The notes: generated from the sequence alone by a model not told the origin. Numbered from the stretch's first letter, positions 43,067 to 45,089 are shown. The stretch is 64,000 nt of DNA from Babylonia areolata (GCF_041734735.1 NC_134907.1:215429-279428), one strand, 5' to 3'. Translations and numbers: made by a program.

Positions 43067-44603
43067 ATTTAACTTTTCAAAACACGTTTTTGCCTGTTGG
43101 TTGCGTTTAAAGAGACGGTAGTTTCGGTCCTATCTTGATCAACAAACATTTCTGTTGTGCTGTTTTAACCGTTTCCTAATCTAGGCTATTATTACAAACA
43201 TTTGAAACATTATTTCTAACGGAACATGCATTGCTGAACACTGCCCAACTGACTAAGTAGCAGCGCAGGGCCTCCTCTGGTGTGTAACCTTCTCGTGACG
43301 GACATAGTATCGATAGTCCCTTGTGGACATTCCGACGCTGAGACCGAAAGACGAATCCGAATGTGGCTGTGTGTATTTGTATTGTATTTGTAAATCTCTT
43401 TTTTTGTCAACAGATTTCTTTGTGTAAAATTCGGGCTGCTCTTCCCAGGGAGAGTGCGTCGCTACACAGAGAGCGCGGATGAGCGATGTTGCAGTAATAC
43501 CACTGGATGCAGATGATAGGAATTAACAAATGAATAACATATAGATAAATGAATAAATGAATAAATATATTAACAGATAAATAAATAAACAAATAAATAA
43601 ATAAATAGATAAATAAATAAATAAACAGATAAATGAATAACTAAATATTCCAAATGTGTTTCACTCGCAGCTGTCTATTCCTTTCCCTCTTGTTTTTCCC
43701 ACTGGATGCAAATGGTAGTAACTGACACATAAATAGATAAGTATATAAATCTATTGAGATAAATAAATAGATAAACATTTATGATGTGCTCAACTTGCAG
43801 TTGTCTATTCTTTCCCTCGTTCCCCTCCCACCCCCACCCCACCCATCCCCCCACTCACCTAATGAGGACGTCAGAAAGACGACTTTGAAACCAGGCGCAT
43901 CTGTTGACGCATTGACGAAAGCAAAGTTGAAACACAGCACAGGCCGTCTCCATTGAGCGTGGTAGGGTGACGTCACCGTGTTGGTTGTCGTCACACCCTG
44001 GGTGTCGGGGTTCAGTTCTGGGCACGACGACAGCTTGTGGTGGTCTGGACACACCCGCTGACCTCCTTCGTTCCTCCTCCAGGCCAGGACCCCAACATCA
44101 CTGCAGTTGCCTGTCTGCAACTGGGTCACGCTTCCCACAGGAACGTGCAGCTGGAGGAAGCAGTCAAACCTGGATGTGTTCAGTCCTGTCGATGTGTTGT
44201 TGTTATCAGTGCTGGCTTCTGTAATGGAAGCCTGTGTGATACACAGATCATTGTCGTTCAAAGGGTGAACTTTCAATTGGAGTTTATCACCACTATCGTT
44301 GGTTGAAGTGGAACTGGTTGAAAGTGTTGCTGCATCGTGGCTCAAAGGAAGGCTGGTTGAAAACATAACTGCACCATTGTTTAAAGGCAGGCTGGTTGAA
44401 AACGTTGCTGTATCGTTGTTTAAAGGAAGGCTGGTTGAAAACGTTGCTGTATCGTTGTTTAAATTGTTCTCATTGTCCTCTTTCTGAACACCGACTTTCC
44501 CTGTTTGCTCTTTGCCGTTCGCGGTCGAAGTGTTCAACGTTATCAGAATCATAAAAGAGATAAGTTTTGTATAACGTGATGACAATGTCCTGTTCAGAAA
44601 CAT
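4029..44603 (-). CDS. GRL101-like multidomain G-protein-coupled receptor, gene A (six exons)
   Basis: This is the whole-gene entry; exons follow separately. Six minus-strand exons (44,603-43,859; 35,157-34,655; 29,044-28,797; 13,026-12,873; 7,427-6,972; 6,110-4,029) join at GT/AG junctions with agreeing phases and total 4,188 bases, giving 1,395 residues plus a stop. Order of domains: signal peptide, Ser/Thr-rich repeats, CUB-like region with LDLa (to about 416), C-type lectin-like domain (417-550), Cys-rich segment and LDLa (551-740), two more LDLa, LRRs (about 868-1018), seven-helix domain (about 1074-1363). This resembles the Lymnaea GRL101 receptor type, whose ligands are uncertain; it should sit in the plasma membrane and signal through G proteins. 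The introns hold a Polinton and two LINEs. The least certain edge is the 3' end of exon 4. Expression is not shown by sequence. Confidence 0.8.
6111..6436. other. Intron 5 sequence with CTGT/GTCT simple repeats
   Basis: Intron between exons 6 and 5. It holds TGTC/TGTT-rich and CA-rich tracts and no supported gene. Copy B is nearly the same at 57,368-57,692. Confidence 0.6.
6437..6840 (+). mobile_element. tRNA-derived SINE, copy A
   Basis: The head 'gatggcgtagcggtaacac' looks like a polymerase III A box and 'ctggttcgaagc' like a B box, as in tRNA-derived SINEs. A body follows ('gcgcacgtaaaagaaccc', 'ggcaacaaaagggttgttcc') and a tail that ends in CAATA-type repeats beside a CT/TA run. I know this body type from mollusc SINEs; the exact family name is not claimed. 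It lies in intron 5, with the same copy at 57,693-58,097. Confidence 0.8.
6837..6890. repeat. (CT)n(TA)n microsatellite
   Basis: About 14 CT units are followed by TA units, at the SINE tail. Copy B has fewer CT and more TA units at 58,096-58,155. Confidence 0.95.
6972..7427 (-). CDS. Receptor A exon 5: Cys-rich segment and LDLa module
   Basis: The acceptor is TGCATTTTCTAG|GACGACGAC and the donor CAACAG|GTATTG, both phase 0; the exon is 456 bp (152 codons). It encodes a Thr/Ser-rich lead-in, then 'CPSGHVTHVALACDPDSQC', an Ala-rich run from GCA repeats, and an LDLa module ending 'CDWRQDCVDNSDESFC'. The last residues 'PPCASGDFDCGQQQ' begin another LDLa that exon 6 completes. The segment 'CPSGHVTH' is characteristic of GRL101-type receptors as I know the family. 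Copy B (58,242-58,676) lacks seven codons of the Ala-rich run. Confidence 0.85.
7428..8132. other. Intron 4 (part) with CA, GA and poly-G tracts
   Basis: CA repeats lie at 7,480-7,535 and 7,821-7,866, GA then poly-G at 7,686-7,724, and poly-G at 7,876-7,900. No gene is supported. Lengths differ in copy B. Confidence 0.7.
8123..8132. repeat. Target-site duplication of the RTE-like LINE (left)
   Basis: TGTCCTTGAA, repeated at 11,098-11,107. The single empty copy is at 59,317-59,326 in copy B. Confidence 0.95.
8133..11097 (-). mobile_element. RTE-like LINE, near full length, intact EN-RT frame, absent from copy B
   Basis: A minus-strand non-LTR retrotransposon with one long open frame. The endonuclease starts 'ISIGTWNVRTLRTPGKLEE' with 'GLCETRW', 'VQGDWNAKIG' and 'SDHDLVM'. 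The reverse transcriptase shows 'EEQAGFRPGRSTTEQI', 'VFIDFKKAFDRVWH', 'GVRQGCLLSPTLFN' and 'LRFADDIDGLAG'. The stop is only about 15 bases from the end, which is a short simple repeat (CCTTCA on the plus strand); a minimal 3' end with a repeat tail suits the RTE group. A 10-bp direct repeat, TGTCCTTGAA, flanks it (8,123-8,132; 11,098-11,107) and occurs once in copy B. The frame stays open into host flank, so its true start is missing or unrecognised: slight 5' truncation is likely. Confidence 0.93.
11098..11107. repeat. Target-site duplication of the RTE-like LINE (right)
   Basis: TGTCCTTGAA, matching 8,123-8,132. Confidence 0.95.
11108..11400. other. Unexplained segment open in two frames, conserved in both copies
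   Basis: Plus-strand reading gives 'FYRDKAEQDLAEKWPLYEQK' and further residues without a stop up to about 11,416; the minus strand is also open for about 70 codons. Copy B has the same at 59,327-59,638. The composition looks coding (Lys, Gln, Arg, Pro), but no family was recognised and no splice sites were confirmed. It may be a relic exon or an old transposon piece. Confidence 0.3.
11728..11820 (+). mobile_element. Degraded LINE reverse-transcriptase fragment
   Basis: Translates as 'CSKLYSYIANNRLKEW' and 'IIQNDIIGEHQAGFK', the conserved RT region before the 'QAGFR' motif. It is a short old fragment, present in both copies (59,945-60,037). The rest of 11,400-12,872 shows no gene. Confidence 0.65.
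12873..13026 (-). CDS. Receptor A exon 4: second half of C-type lectin-like domain
   Basis: The acceptor CTCTTCACAG|GTACATC supplies the one base needed to finish the codon split from exon 3. The peptide continues 'YINTWQWGGGGSVVYN' and later 'MCNRAYLFHAANDP' and 'STTTPCSG', which suits the Trp/Gly-rich second half of a CTLD. The chosen donor, TCTGGG|GTACTC at 12,873, is weak but is the one that keeps phase 0 into exon 5. Another donor plus an unseen small exon is possible. Copy B has the matching 154 bp at 61,090-61,243 with only two silent differences. Confidence 0.6.
13027..13649. other. Intron 3 sequence left of the Polinton
   Basis: AT-rich intron sequence. A minus-strand frame at 13,278-13,571 is conserved in copy B but has no recognised domain. 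No gene is supported. Confidence 0.5.
13650..13654. repeat. Polinton target-site duplication (left)
   Basis: ACGAA, repeated at 27,731-27,735. Six base pairs is the usual length for the family; five match exactly here. Confidence 0.9.
13655..13785 (+). repeat. Polinton left terminal inverted repeat
   Basis: 131 bp beginning AGTAGTATAAGGGATGGGGG. It is almost identical to the reverse complement of 27,610-27,730, apart from about one substitution and a 10-bp length difference. Confidence 0.97.
13891..14196. repeat. 34-bp minisatellite inside the Polinton left arm
   Basis: Nine head-to-tail units of 34 bp (AGCCTGCCTCGCAGATCTTC, then a C/G-rich end with CGCGCAC). It is much more GC-rich than the rest of the element. 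Because 34 is not a multiple of three, it opens overlapping pseudo-frames on both strands, none of which looks like a real protein. There are no unique spacers, so it is not a CRISPR array. Confidence 0.97.
14249..14626 (+). CDS. Polinton part: small Cys-rich protein with acidic tail
   Basis: 125 residues starting 'MPFPRNICEYPKVK'. It has Cys pairs resembling a zinc-binding fold ('CGRPC', 'CLKCNLY', 'CCTCKY') and an Asp/Glu/Ser-rich tail. The start was placed after the minisatellite. I do not recognise the family; a role is not claimed. Confidence 0.6.
   Translation: MPFPRNICEYPKVKTSGVCGRPCMGLYCKDHIKCHRKGMPLPVLCLKCNLYVRTKYAICCTCKYKKEKPPPVEKKIDPIPDCGEHSSDSEDEDYASDDDDEIDPFEAYSRGYIPPFGGVIIGFRD
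14673..18283 (+). pseudogene. Polinton part: protein-primed-type DNA polymerase B region
   Basis: The region covers an N-terminal part with SAP-like 'LKIRGFSRMKKDELIKIIRK' and a zinc-finger-like Cys/His cluster, an exonuclease-type part ('YADFEAICKE', 'FHNLKGYDSHAI'), and the polymerase palm ('DANNLYGWAM', 'NSVFGKTMEN', 'YTDTDSFI'). This is the hallmark replication gene of Polintons. It is treated here as a fossil; the break count is given for the whole element. Confidence 0.92.
18262..19026 (-). CDS. Polinton part: RVE-type integrase region
   Basis: Shows the retroviral-type integrase core ('DALTVVDVASRYKEAEPL', 'VDPGREFMGAVNKI', 'AIVERFNRTLAERL') and a basic C-terminal region. It lies tail to tail with the polymerase region. 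Confidence 0.85.
   Translation of the reverse strand: MASVALLVGGAIVNALAFTGSNFLFSKLGSSDALTVVDVASRYKEAEPLTTKDSVEVAAAFLRIYDRSPLKLPKLLQVDPGREFMGAVNKIFKKVRRGKTHRSQAIVERFNRTLAERLFSHQYVAEMKSPNRSTEWVTRLPAVVAALNNEVTRLIGKKPSVAIKAKSVEAESSAPTKDDKGELPHDAQVRYLYEPGELEGGARKRATDHVWSLKVYNIKRMMPGDPILYYLQNGPSRGFVHEELMVVPHDTEIP
19116..19328 (-). CDS. Polinton part: small protein
   Basis: A short frame between the integrase and the membrane protein, with one mildly hydrophobic stretch ('VYHAVVVSTLAAG'). Function unknown. Confidence 0.4.
   Translation of the reverse strand: MNINLNTIYKQQTMATPNINGKEIANTVYHAVVVSTLAAGYSRLTKLIFTKPRHLDWLSTSKISGWSLWI
19325..19621 (-). CDS. Polinton part: small single-pass membrane protein
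   Basis: 98 residues: a Lys/Glu-rich helical N-terminal half, one membrane segment ('LYIAAAATMIIGCGVYIYF') and a Pro-rich tail. It overlaps its neighbours by a few bases, as compact Polinton genes do. Confidence 0.55.
   Translation of the reverse strand: MEEVTKPKNQKKVEAGQKGAAARKAKHEELLEKLRKAKEEQEEEPSSRRPDHVFINPLYIAAAATMIIGCGVYIYFNRSKKPVQPPPVVTKPNPFIMF
19581..20186 (-). CDS. Polinton part: membrane-anchored protein of unknown role
   Basis: 201 residues starting with hydrophobic Leu/Asn-rich repeats ('MLVIINSCLTMLNNFLTLLN') and followed by a soluble part. No family recognised. Confidence 0.55.
   Translation of the reverse strand: MLVIINSCLTMLNNFLTLLNSSLALVSNFLTLLVVGFVVFHYFKLKRRYIEYKKMDQLLSEDPKRDRLMAVVSAGGAKEYLGKEFSVDKIEAMKDVDIDKLYMRYEASLGSMITKSLGNTIIQLYTRAVCMYLPIDDQTKLNSDLEQDPFLGHGLNSFTCKLYHRFGMFLAPLTTAVTTVKHCQFNKYNGGSNETKESEES
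20180..20794 (-). CDS. Polinton part: FtsK/HerA-like packaging ATPase
   Basis: Walker A 'IICGQTGCGKTEFIL' near the N-terminus and Walker B 'TLYIIDDCSDL' near the middle. This matches the genome-packaging ATPase that is standard in Polintons and related viruses. Confidence 0.93.
   Translation of the reverse strand: MEDLSRLFTKEAHSAIICGQTGCGKTEFILDLLQTTYRGVFENIVILCPTLEYNKAYRSRVWVRKDRGVYTVNPGDKLHEWLGLFFEIFAGEPTLYIIDDCSDLKALTQKKQMLSKLAFSGRHAKQSVWVLTQKYNSVLTDLREQTKWVALFHCKDRDSFDECLRENDVIPTQNERKEVRKSLANTKHSKLILKTDQPVAYKIC
20766..22013 (-). CDS. Polinton part: PY-type capsid protein
   Basis: 415 residues directly upstream of the ATPase. Size, place and sequence style ('FPNLGVDDVIVPGSVRLAF', 'KCMEN-like' motifs absent) fit the PY protein, which in this family is the major capsid protein with two jelly-roll domains. 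The assignment is by family knowledge and context. Confidence 0.75.
   Translation of the reverse strand: MSGRKLNPMRSLREARGIKGVRQTVVITNNPSTIDQNQQLLVCFPNLGVDDVIVPGSVRLAFKISLTSTTDVNRTLVDNIGRAIVRKTTIRISGNEIMSVEDSDVFYTYGDLWRTRQERRNAVYQGIDLTTHRNVTRLRINADNKDNTIVRDAAIAEAYGNRFCIPLDFELLESHAPFYQSALGDRLEYELTFNAYSKVILSTDPDVSYTIEGISLEFEKVTQPELARQIAGYYSGRLAILYDRILRHRKIPLDKSDTLWNINLNVPAKSMKGVLLLFDEYYNPKINKVEVTIKGVPNQLFSQSMRSYQQWDEIRKFFGTQKRDPEVDKVVKDLELVDVTVGEYFTNNYALWLDMRTTDDNSLHGSGRRIENASEGITIQIQKKAETAEPLNAYIFVIMDGQLNIEDGRFVEAVY
22017..23174 (+). CDS. Polinton part: coiled-coil protein with C-terminal membrane segments
   Basis: A central Glu/Lys/Leu-rich coiled coil leads into 'ITIVSILTAFGMIISTIVLA' and a basic, then hydrophobic tail ('WLANNLWALVLGAGLLLFDY'). 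It fits the coiled-coil (PC) proteins of Polintons. It is divergent from the capsid gene and shares the intergenic start region with it. Confidence 0.65.
   Translation: MFYIDIMKLYKFNMAEGFAEGGESIKESGSLQTELLKSAVDDYYDAFGQEPDVGRNYANFELDRRGTLRLKNNPDFNIINVRTKQPLALSTLAGKPGGANIIREELGFVDWRRKNLKPQTVAALQKVEIKLGEEIEMDDFSPNTIDEVLKTIDDPPLDGTDELGGYIRELKGLDKAMQRQRGNLSDNLSKLSHLDEEMSTLKIRIQSAELADKHESEIKPLRLQLDDLNIEHAARLEAISTHKEALRSQISRMRETIRRILEEDTILAERIRTLFREQGITIVSILTAFGMIISTIVLAVTGGGGTPRAPGKKDDNWIRKRLKDLGELLKKLGLKAIDALPGVIGAIVSWLLSTLGKAVGWLANNLWALVLGAGLLLFDYLKKRK
23153..24790 (-). CDS. Polinton part: PX-type protein
   Basis: 545 residues with a Pro/Gln/Thr repeat region (units of 'VPPTQ' and 'HPSVPP') in the C-terminal half and a final membrane segment ('VALTLGLIGLGGIYFLFF'). 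The segment 'ALIGSQAQTRTSITTKGTGF' resembles PX proteins of this family as I know them. Role in the particle is inferred only. Confidence 0.65.
   Translation of the reverse strand: MNKKIYSFNKDASYTTGYKEKRISCAQMIYVNSEYSFTTKFPDVFQSYANPTMTGDIRAMNAAWLAWRNNPIVWWQNQINFVVWCATAGCGVTEEHFQASDPFIRAVYRFHFYYQIRRLLDELKIPLPTDQAFNMYNNPFDKAVYQRLCAEFGQRDWRQKIEKHGFGLGEFIQVETPGGAARQAMRNRGEGPVFFSPHDTIRHTVDITRAWTTFIPDKGFGFTHAGIVRLNDSIRTYVWALIGSQAQTRTSITTKGTGFDAQKQFLANVEDAINAPENLQTAIKKYQDVLQYARSEVNFAFGVGLYMAPSDMALRVGTHINYNNKIVIATEEQNIGVNDGLNELPHIVPPTQSVSPQSTQHTQSVPPTQHPSVPPTQSVPPTQHPSVPPPNTQSVPPNVHAYYFVAPSGKALQWSRGHWAIVPPSDADLAMLDASNTVLDYKSHKPLTTPRTGAGETRVLLGIRGWCTLTYRNKKLIQTSRPGFAIATGTGNRPFLYGAGSSDNKFKLKPAKVSYEEEPTTHKDYKVALTLGLIGLGGIYFLFFK
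24795..25445 (+). CDS. Polinton part: possible PW / minor capsid-like protein
   Basis: 216 residues, beta-rich in look, with 'IPDGYYNVCELNKEV' and 'TLHIRYG' at the end. Place and size fit the small structural protein next to PX. Assignment is tentative. Confidence 0.5.
   Translation: MYIITTDIQKDELPRCISNQSGRLEIALREITYYPNWKNISDELGNNFFTTTDRKIIIPDGYYNVCELNKEVFTPHSAELDLHAPSGYLRIKSTKSIELSERLAHTLGFPKKLIVPGIMVIGNRHPRLAIHKALYIHLSQISTTDNFYNGLPSTLLQSIPVENERCGGGRTTTLTSPQYKRLSHGDLPRLTLSIVDENHNPVSIDYLNITLHIRYG
25438..26178 (+). CDS. Polinton part: structural-type protein, first of a paralogous pair
   Basis: 246 residues; the start 'LVDLGDTEGFDVPGKENQLY' is repeated almost exactly in the next frame, as are 'CEEPDDFVEVFQ' and 'FSLEG'. 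The two are tandem duplicates within the element. Function unknown, possibly a tail or surface protein. Confidence 0.6.
   Translation: MVDPCTTLSLVDLGDTEGFDVPGKENQLYAFQLSEGTYKRKEVKIGDIVSEDDVVNDEPYQLVRLNGTWQLKHLDKWVIDFKIESPYITKEENNNYRIKNSGWMFTDLTALDVNLVNHQKRCYVLKKPSKVESVFQMHFYEQNNLWGFRRFRIIYDVILCEEPDDFVEVFQWFYIKWPKNLANQPLRITIERQDDGMPYDIIPQGSHVEFSLEGIATKQKAMSFWVHPLLPQNISFRRLRFTNLNN
26200..27003 (+). CDS. Polinton part: structural-type protein, second of the pair
   Basis: 267 residues, paralogous to the preceding frame ('LVDLGDTDGFDVLGIENQLY', 'GVPDDFVEVLKG'). The ends are conserved and the middle is divergent. Confidence 0.6.
   Translation: MVDPGGPGTHNIKPCTTLGLVDLGDTDGFDVLGIENQLYAFQLSEGTYKRKEITSNGGVNKFSELADVNVDGVVVNKPHHLVLSDDDTWVPYPVDNWDLDFEIKQPYVSIVRNHALQKIQNSGKLLASYHTRKDLIVVNSDDFGYVIGMKGKKTGTLRLIKEFDFEPPIQGSTIVLDILLSGVPDDFVEVLKGLQIKWPGNLKNKLLRITIKIPVVGPSDQPDPSIEFSLEGVIKRPSLDKISLDFIHIGPLQLKRLRYSPHPVTII
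27030..27536 (+). CDS. Polinton part: helical protein with Gly/Ala-rich hydrophobic core
   Basis: 168 residues: charged helix, hydrophobic Gly/Ala-rich centre ('LGASGVGLLLSVAAAPVAIG'), charged helix. No family recognised. Confidence 0.55.
   Translation: MEFRLREISNIKNNLEKERDERTLFYKKYKRGVNIATAADTTLTTLSLALGASGVGLLLSVAAAPVAIGIEVGAGLLGVVGLTCKFIHKKLMSQAMKHNEIRVLAESKLNTINDLISKALEDDKISDEEFSLILAEVEKFNAMKTDIKSKHKTQLFNGKKNLLDGKPS
27610..27730 (-). repeat. Polinton right terminal inverted repeat
   Basis: 121 bp ending CCCTTATACTACT, inverted match to 13,655-13,785. Confidence 0.97.
27731..27735. repeat. Polinton target-site duplication (right)
   Basis: ACGAA, matching 13,650-13,654. Confidence 0.9.
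27740..27990 (-). other. Host segment with an 80-codon minus-strand frame, conserved in both copies
   Basis: Read on the minus strand from 27,985 it runs 'ECSQLHDKFHILRNFLTLSK' and on without a stop for about 80 codons, rich in Cys and Trp. It stays open in copy B (61,875-62,120) despite a few changes. No ATG start, splice site or family was recognised. It may be a small exon or part of an old transposon. Confidence 0.3.
27991..28796. other. Intron 3 sequence right of the Polinton, with a GT microsatellite
   Basis: No gene is supported. A (GT)n run followed by TCTG/TCTC tracts lies at 28,524-28,640, and its length and interruptions differ in copy B (62,663-62,800). Confidence 0.7.
28797..29044 (-). 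CDS. Receptor A exon 3: first half of C-type lectin-like domain
   Basis: The acceptor is TTTGTTGCAG|ATTACAG, phase 0, and the donor AACAT|GTAAGT, phase 2; the exon is 248 bp. The peptide has the CTLD first-half pattern: 'DGTCF', then 'REAEQNCETQGATLASFDS', then 'QWDSLVSTLQDMG' and a Trp before 'IDMHSV'. Compared with copy B (62,959-63,206) it has the same length but 15 of 83 residues differ (including the codon shared with exon 4), grouped in two blocks. That is far above the 10 of 687 seen in the last exon. Confidence 0.85.
29075..29215 (-). mobile_element. SINE tail fragment (older tRNA-SINE family)
   Basis: Matches the 3' part of the SINE at 36,722-37,238 ('cggagaccaagct', 'aacacggggtcatttgcac', 'acctgggtagag', 'gctcatcattcgtttcc'). 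It sits only about 30 bases upstream of the exon 3 acceptor. Copy B has it at 63,237-63,377. Confidence 0.75.
29218..29592. repeat. GAGAAAGCGTGGG repeat cluster
   Basis: Several copies of 'gcgagaaag' and 'gagaaagcgtgggg' words. A block of about 75-85 bp with the palindrome GGGGGCGCCCCC occurs twice in copy A (29,312-29,388 and 29,508-29,592) but once in copy B (about 63,475-63,560), so the second is an insertion or duplication specific to A. It may be a short non-autonomous element. Confidence 0.6.
29680..33560 (+). mobile_element. EN-RT LINE, family X, most complete copy in the window
   Basis: Plus-strand LINE in intron 2 of receptor A. A 5' region (29,680-30,340) precedes the endonuclease ('ALIARMLDRYQVDIAAL' near 30,425; 'IILGDFKARVGVDF' near 30,800) and reverse transcriptase ('GKAPGADGIQDDIYKYGG', 'GRGTCDMVFAVRQMQEK', 'VFVDLTNAFDTVN', 'NGVKQGYVLAPTLL', then 'LFADDCALAAHTHEDMQ' near 32,580). 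A C-terminal part lies at 32,959-33,513. It is inactive: the endonuclease is shifted near 30,475, a stop lies at 31,241, another at 32,536, and a frame change near 32,750. It ends in an A-rich run near 33,560. Clade not assigned. Confidence 0.9.
33561..34039. other. Intron 2 sequence, A-rich then unremarkable
   Basis: An AAAC-rich run (33,580-33,635) and then ordinary sequence. No gene is seen. Confidence 0.5.
34040..34650. repeat. GACA/CACATA minisatellite next to exon 2
   Basis: Degenerate repeats of 'agacaggcagacagac' and 'caatcacacatatagag' in a long tract, ending in GA runs a few bases from the exon 2 donor at 34,654. It is likely unstable in length. Confidence 0.85.
34655..35157 (-). 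CDS. Receptor A exon 2: CUB-like region and LDLa module
   Basis: The acceptor reads TCTCTCTTCCAG|GT and completes the Gly codon split from exon 1, giving 'SSL-GYIQTPRNIKLRYYS'. The exon encodes a CUB-like beta-rich region ('CVILTPPPGQVIFVSDNES', then 'YFTPYFRLVFSFQQ') and an LDL-receptor class A module with the calcium-type acidic end ('FFCDGQLQCLGGEDETHC'). The donor is GGCAAG|GTGACT in phase 0, right beside a GA/CA-rich minisatellite. 503 bp equals two bases plus 167 codons. The phase fits exon 3 exactly. Confidence 0.8.
35300..36165 (-). mobile_element. LINE 3' remnant (family Y)
   Basis: Minus-strand fragment with a 180-codon frame (36,151-35,609) carrying a Cys/His knuckle 'CPLCNSTVDDVFHFMFDC', typical of the C-terminal region of L2/CR1-type LINEs, then a 3' UTR ending in 'aagtgtcaaagcgtc' repeats near 35,310. 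The upstream RT is absent: 5' truncated. It is related to 37,587-37,813 plus 39,776-39,995. Confidence 0.8.
36166..36372. other. Simple-repeat spacer (CAC)n/(CAA)n
   Basis: Triplet repeats at 36,208-36,248; otherwise nothing recognised. Confidence 0.6.
36373..36540. repeat. 24-bp minisatellite
   Basis: Seven units of 24 bp, 'cacaaagcataaggtacaat' plus 'agct'. One unit is 23 bp and altered. As 24 is a multiple of three it gives an artificial repeated octapeptide frame on the minus strand. Confidence 0.95.
36722..37238 (-). mobile_element. tRNA-derived SINE, fullest copy
   Basis: Read on the minus strand from about 37,238: a tRNA-like head with A box ('agccgagtggttaaagcgg') and B box ('gggttcgaatctcgg'), a body, and a tail ending 'gctatataaatatccac' near 36,730. 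Related copies lie at 1-225, 29,075-29,215, 51,030-51,480 and 63,237-63,377. Partner LINE unknown. Confidence 0.85.
37239..37586. other. Unassigned intron 1 sequence
   Basis: No gene, repeat family or strong simple repeat was recognised. Confidence 0.5.
37587..37813 (-). mobile_element. LINE family Y 3' UTR, first part of a split copy
   Basis: Matches 35,308-35,540 of the other family Y remnant ('aatgtcattggccatgaggt', 'caacaggccaccca'). The match stops at 37,813 and resumes at about 39,776, so the copy was split by a later insertion. Confidence 0.8.
37814..39771. mobile_element. 2-kb insertion splitting LINE Y; possible solo-LTR-like fossil
   Basis: About 1,957 bp interrupts the LINE. It starts TGTTATAG and ends TTTTTACA, with a short direct repeat at both edges (ACACAAC; CAAC if TG...CA ends are assumed). 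No long coding frame is present; a TATA-like 'ctctataaaaaccactcc' lies at 39,631-39,648. TG...CA ends with a 4-7 bp duplication would suit a solo LTR, but the family is unknown and other element types are possible. Confidence 0.45.
39776..39995 (-). mobile_element. LINE family Y, second part of a split copy
   Basis: Continues the match to the other remnant at about 35,565-35,770 ('aaacctatctgaccacg', 'attatcacctc', 'atgatcttctg'). It ends in a GA run. Confidence 0.75.
40131..40298. repeat. Tandem duplication, about 84 bp, two units
   Basis: Units start at 40,131 and 40,214, sharing 'gtcaaattcacaacagcaac' through 'cacaacacaaaaa' with few differences. Confidence 0.9.
40299..40559. other. Purine-rich unassigned sequence
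   Basis: GA-rich stretch and ordinary sequence; no gene seen. Confidence 0.4.
40560..41220 (-). mobile_element. L2/CR1-like LINE 3' fragment
   Basis: The minus-strand frame 41,216-40,713 reads like the region after the RT catalytic core: 'FRVTIDNNTSWSHHFSSLCK', later 'HASTVWDSASDN' and 'LHRRAIKLILL'. A poly-T run (41,071-41,099 on the plus strand) interrupts the peptide as a Lys run, an internal homopolymer expansion. 5' truncated and inactive. Confidence 0.85.
41340..41489. repeat. 22-bp minisatellite, left part (degenerate)
   Basis: Degenerate units of 'tgtttaaacaccctctccat' plus 'aa'. The array is interrupted at its TTAA by the piggyBac relic and resumes at 42,540. Confidence 0.85.
41490..42539 (-). 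mobile_element. piggyBac-family deletion derivative, 1,050 bp
   Basis: Bounded by TTAA on both sides (41,486-41,489; 42,540-42,543), the hallmark piggyBac target duplication, with inverted ends ('ctcactccatgcca' against 'tggcagcgagtgag'). The minus strand keeps a piece of transposase N-terminal region: a start 'MASRRSVRHGRRGEM' near 42,279, a stop near 42,148, then an acidic run and 'DWPVNTQPVEFFSLFF' near 41,885-41,930. The catalytic domain is absent, so movement would need an outside transposase. Two perfect 16-bp palindromes, GTCCGCATATGCGGAC, lie near the right end (42,466-42,481; 42,508-42,523). Confidence 0.88.
42540..42850. repeat. 22-bp minisatellite, right part
   Basis: At least seven near-perfect 22-bp units ('tgtttaaacaccctctccat' plus 'aa') from about 42,560 to 42,720, then degenerate units. 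Confidence 0.95.
42851..43377. other. Intron 1 sequence with CT and CA microsatellites
   Basis: (CT)n and CACG/CA repeats at 42,992-43,066. No gene is seen. Confidence 0.6.
43378..43475 (-). mobile_element. SINE 3' fragment
   Basis: The reverse complement matches the tail of the SINE at 6,437-6,840 ('gaagagcagcccgaattt', 'aaagaaatctgttg'). 5' truncated. Confidence 0.7.
43530..43780. repeat. AT-rich (AAATA)n tract
   Basis: Repeats of AAATAAAT/GAATAAAT type, just downstream of the exon 1 donor in gene orientation. Confidence 0.85.
43859..44603 (-). CDS. Receptor A exon 1: signal peptide, stalk repeats, first CUB-like part
   Basis: The ATG at 44,603-44,601 begins MFLNRTLSSRYTKLISFMIL, a basic start followed by a hydrophobic stretch, as in a signal peptide. 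An acidic, Asn/Thr/Ser-rich segment follows with imperfect 13-residue repeats (39 bp; core 'NNDTATFSTSLPL') suited to O-glycosylation. A Cys-containing CUB-like start comes next, including 'LQLHVPVGSVTQLQTGNCS'. The exon ends in phase 1 at a donor reading TTAG|GTGAGT; its last residues before the split codon are 'FKVVFLTSSL'. A longer upstream Met frame runs through CA repeats and was not used. Copy B's exon 1 would lie beyond the window. Confidence 0.75.
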
Positions 44604-44917
44604 TGTGAAATGTAATATCTTGTGATGTAATGTTTGGATCTGCAGGGTTTGTGTCAGTTGTGATGAGTTGCTGATTTCGGATTGACAATATCCATATATG
44701 TATGATTGTTTTTGTGTATGTGCGTGTGTGTGTGAGACACACACACACACACACACACACATGTACGCACGCGCGCGCGCACACACACACACACACACAC
44801 AATCTGCATTCAAAGCATCTATTCCATAAGGACACTTCTCTCTTCTGCCACTCCCTCTGGTTTTATATTTTTTCAATTTTGTTGTTGTTATTTTCTTAAT
44901 TGATATATTTCTTCATT

Positions 44918-44970
<53 letters not shown>

Positions 44971-45045
44971 CAGAGAACGTGCAACTTCTAATTAACCAGT
45001 GGTGTTACATAAAGTCGGCCATGACGCAATTGACACACATACGCG

Positions 45046-45089
<44 letters not shown>

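Noticed and set aside
43779-44876. Receptor start at the far upstream Met near 44,876
   Set aside because: The added peptide is encoded by CA repeats (Cys-Val runs). The Met at 44,603 is followed by a good signal peptide.
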